From: an uncultured Oribacterium sp. | GTDB lineage: Bacteria; Bacillota; Clostridia; Lachnospirales; Lachnospiraceae | Length of the DNA: 33,841 bases | NCBI GenBank assembly: GCA_934270345.1 | Contig: CAKQPT010000024.1 | Span: 1 to 33,841 of the forward strand | Direction: 5' to 3' | Part shown: piece after piece, positions 32,301-33,841 of the stretch | How positions within the stretch are numbered: the first letter of the stretch is position 1 | How the letters are laid out: every line of letters begins with the position of its first letter | Made by a program: the position numbers and the translations under genes | The notes under the pieces: model-generated | The model's input: only the letters and a program-made list of their open reading frames with translations | Databases searched by the model: none | What the model was told of the DNA's origin: nothing

Positions 32301-33392
32301 TTAAGCGCGGATGTCGTAGCGGTAGCGCTCGAGGACCTTGCGGGCCTTCTCTTCGGATTCTTCGTCGTAGAAGGAGATGCGGAGCGCGCCTTCGCCGTGG
32401 TCGCGGCTGTTGTTGATGCCCATGTTCTTGATGGAGACGCCCTTCGATGCGAGGATGACGGAGATGGTCGAGATCGCACCGACTTCGTCTTCGATATCGA
32501 CGGAGAAGCTGTAATCAGCTGAGAGGACACCCTTGTTCTTCGCGCTGATCGAGTTCCGGTACGCACGGGAGGACTCGAACATATGGAGGATCTTCTGGTC
32601 AGACTCATCCTTCTTGAGGGAAGCCGAGATGTCCTGAAGCTCCGCGATGTAGCGGTCGAGGAGCTCGACGAGCGGCTTACTGTTTGTGTCGCAGATCTGC
32701 TCCCACATCTCCGGGCTGGAGCTGGCGATTCGGGTGATATCACGGAAGCCGCCGGCAGCGAGGGTCTTCATGAGCTGTGTCTCATCATCGGAATCCTTCA
32801 CGATGTTGACGAGGGTGCTCGCGATGATGTGTGGAAGGTGTGAAACCGCTGCGGTGGCTGCATCGTGCTTCTCCGCATTGACCACGATCGGGATCGCACC
32901 GAGGGTCGTCGCAACGTTGCGGAGTGCGTCCACGAGGGCCGGATTCTCCGAGATCGGCGTGATGATGTAGTAGGCGTTTGAGAAGAGGTAGTCGGTCGCC
33001 GCAGCGTAGCCGGTCTGCTCAGAGCCGGCCATCGGATGACCGCCGATGAACTTATCTCCGAGCCCGAGTTCGGTGGCCTTCTGGCAGATGGCGGTCTTCG
33101 TGGAACCGACATCCGTGAGGACCGCGCCGTCCTTCATGAGCTTCGCCACGCCCTCCATGTAGGAGACATTGACCTCGACCGGAGCACAGAGGAAGATCAT
33201 GTCTGCTTCCTTCAGACGCTCACTGTACGGCGAGTCGAGCACGACGTTGACGATGCCGTCCTCCTGCGCCACCTCAACACTGGATTTATTACGCGCATAA
33301 GCGAAGATTCTGGTCGTCGGGTCCGCCTTCTTGAGCCCCTTCGCGATGGAACCACCGATGAGACCAAAACCGATAAAAGCTACTGTTGTCAT
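32301..33392 (-). CDS. Prephenate dehydrogenase with C-terminal ACT domain
   Basis: TyrA oxidatively decarboxylates prephenate to 4-hydroxyphenylpyruvate in tyrosine synthesis. The NAD-binding FIGFGLIGGS starts at residue 6. GGHPMAGSEQTG (117-128, His119), SHLPHIIAS (184-192) and GGFRDITRIA (214-223) form the active site. An ACT domain follows from about 295 (YSFSVDIEDEVGAISTISVIL), likely for feedback control by an aromatic amino acid. Length is 363 aa from the ATG at 33392, which is preceded by AAAGGGAG on the - strand. A longer reading from 33437 is rejected because it crosses the predicted promoter. It is the only - strand gene, convergent with polC. Confidence 0.96.
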   Translation of the reverse strand: MTTVAFIGFGLIGGSIAKGLKKADPTTRIFAYARNKSSVEVAQEDGIVNVVLDSPYSERLKEADMIFLCAPVEVNVSYMEGVAKLMKDGAVLTDVGSTKTAICQKATELGLGDKFIGGHPMAGSEQTGYAAATDYLFSNAYYIITPISENPALVDALRNVATTLGAIPIVVNAEKHDAATAAVSHLPHIIASTLVNIVKDSDDETQLMKTLAAGGFRDITRIASSSPEMWEQICDTNSKPLVELLDRYIAELQDISASLKKDESDQKILHMFESSRAYRNSISAKNKGVLSADYSFSVDIEDEVGAISTISVILASKGVSIKNMGINNSRDHGEGALRISFYDEESEEKARKVLERYRYDIRA

Positions 33393-33427
33393 ATCGTTAC
33401 ACTCCCTTTTATAGTGATGCTTATCAT

Positions 33428-33456
33428 ATGATAGCATAAGATGTGATCATTCTAAA
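33428..33456 (-). promoter_or_regulatory. Promoter for tyrA
   Basis: On the - strand: TTTAGA (33456-33451), 17-nt spacer, extended -10 TGCTATCAT (33436-33428). The start would fall near 33421, 29 nt before the ATG. The -10 overlaps the 12-bp palindrome TATCATATGATA (33422-33433), a possible operator. Confidence 0.5.
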
Positions 33457-33463
33457 CAAACGT

Positions 33464-33491
33464 GACTTTAGCACTAAAAAGTGTTAAAGTC
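33464..33491. repeat. Inverted repeat between tyrA and the repeat element
   Basis: GACTTTAGCACT (33464-33475) pairs with AGTGTTAAAGTC (33480-33491, one G-T pair) around AAAA. On the - strand the loop is TTTT and no clear T-tract follows. It could be a weak terminator for transcripts coming out of repeat copy 4, or a regulatory site upstream of the tyrA promoter. Confidence 0.5.
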
Positions 33492-33510
33492 AACCTTTTG
33501 ATGAACGCGT

Positions 33511-33742
33511 GAAAGCCCCCGGAGGGCCGGGGGCAGAAACCATACGGAGAGTTCGTGAAGAATCAAAATCGTATCCCTTAGAAGCACTTAGTGTAAATTT
33601 TCCTTGAAACCCTCTGCAACGCTGAGTTTTCATCAAGAAAACTCAGTGATTGCAGAGGGCTTAGTGCTTCTTAGGGATTCGATTTTAGAGTCTTCCGAAC
33701 TCGGAGTACTGTGTTTCTGATGCCGGCCCTCCGGGGGCTTTC
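33511..33742 (-). repeat. Long-hairpin repeat element, copy 4 (complete, reverse orientation)
   Basis: Read on the - strand it has the same plan over 232 nt. P1 is GAAAGCCCCCGGAGGGCCGG with its complement, interrupted by a 3x3 loop. GAAACACAGTACTCC lies opposite CGTATGG. P2 is GAGTTCG/CGAACTC. GAAGACTCT lies opposite GATTCTTC. P3 is AAAATCGAATCCCTAAGAAGCACT with AGTGCTTCTAAGGGATACGATTTT, with the A-A mismatch and one further A-A. P4 occupies 33610-33659. The one-sided loop reads TTTCAAGGAAAATTTACACTAAGT. It precedes the tyrA promoter, in the same orientation as tyrA. Confidence 0.9.
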
Positions 33743-33747
33743 GCTAT

Positions 33748-33777
33748 CTTAAGAATTTCGTAAGGGGGTCTGACCCC
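33748..33777 (+). repeat. 30-bp interspersed unit with GGGGTCTGACCCC palindrome, copy B
   Basis: CTTAAGAATTTCGTAA (33748-33763), one base, then GGGGTCTGACCCC (33765-33777). Identical to copy A at 32259 except the spacer base and the central base. It begins 5 nt beyond the outer arm of repeat copy 4. Confidence 0.85.
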
Positions 33778-33798
33778 AATGTCGTCAACTTAACATTT

Positions 33799-33830
33799 AG
33801 ACTCACGCGAAAGCGTGGGTCTTATTTTTT
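33799..33830 (+). terminator. Intrinsic terminator on the + strand near the window end
   Basis: AGACTCACGC (33799-33808) pairs with GCGTGGGTCT (33813-33822, one G-T) around a GAAA tetraloop, followed by TATTTTTT. No + strand gene lies within 1.5 kb upstream, so what it terminates is unclear. Confidence 0.8.
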
Positions 33831-33841
33831 GCAAATATATT

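Overview
The window looks like a chromosomal segment of a Lachnospiraceae-type clostridium (Bacillota). It carries PolC, a pyrH-frr-uppS-cdsA-dxr-rseP-ispG-polC run in the order usual for that group, a comM-dprA-topA cluster, a DUF1846 protein and a second-type RsmH. Base composition is moderately GC-rich by eye, and C-ending codons dominate except in rpsB and tsf. I cannot name a species. All genes but the last read on the + strand. I see no rRNA, tRNA, CRISPR array, transposase or phage gene.

Layout: 1-160, truncated copy of a long hairpin repeat; 227-1348, pseudouridine synthase; 1652-4098, comM-dprA (DNA uptake and recombination); 4339-6378, topA behind its own promoter and structured leader; 6558-8366, rpsB-tsf; 8514-10148, truA and a secreted L,D-transpeptidase; 10318-13311, patatin-like hydrolase, tRNA-dihydrouridine synthase and FliB-like protein; 13411-17111, membrane GGDEF-EAL protein coupled to an RsmH paralogue; 17502-20378, DUF1846 protein and an orphan HypF-C-terminal-like protein; 20542-32206, pyrH to polC (pyrimidine nucleotides, ribosome recycling, undecaprenyl and CDP-diacylglycerol lipids, MEP isoprenoid pathway, site-2 protease, replicative polymerase); 32301-33392, prephenate dehydrogenase on the - strand, convergent with polC.

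The most unusual content lies between the genes. A family of about 232-nt elements (1-160 partial, 17127-17358, 24915-25147, 33511-33742 on the - strand, plus probable relics at 4112 and 20392) folds end to end into one long interrupted hairpin. Helices keep pairing while their sequence changes. Internal-loop sequences, a 27-nt one-sided loop and a single A-A mismatch are conserved. This fits a mobile, structured (ERIC-like or ncRNA-like) element, and I do not recognise it as a named family. A second family is a 13-bp palindrome, GGGGTCWGACCCC, at least twice carried inside a shared 30-bp unit. rseP contains a block of hairpins inside its coding sequence. Several housekeeping enzymes (RluA-type, Dus, RseP, PolC, RsmH) carry extra linkers or extensions.

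The usual adjacency of tsf and pyrH is broken here by about 12 kb of tRNA/rRNA-modification, envelope and signalling genes. Promoters, terminators and leader structures listed below were read by eye from consensus boxes and inverted repeats, not computed.
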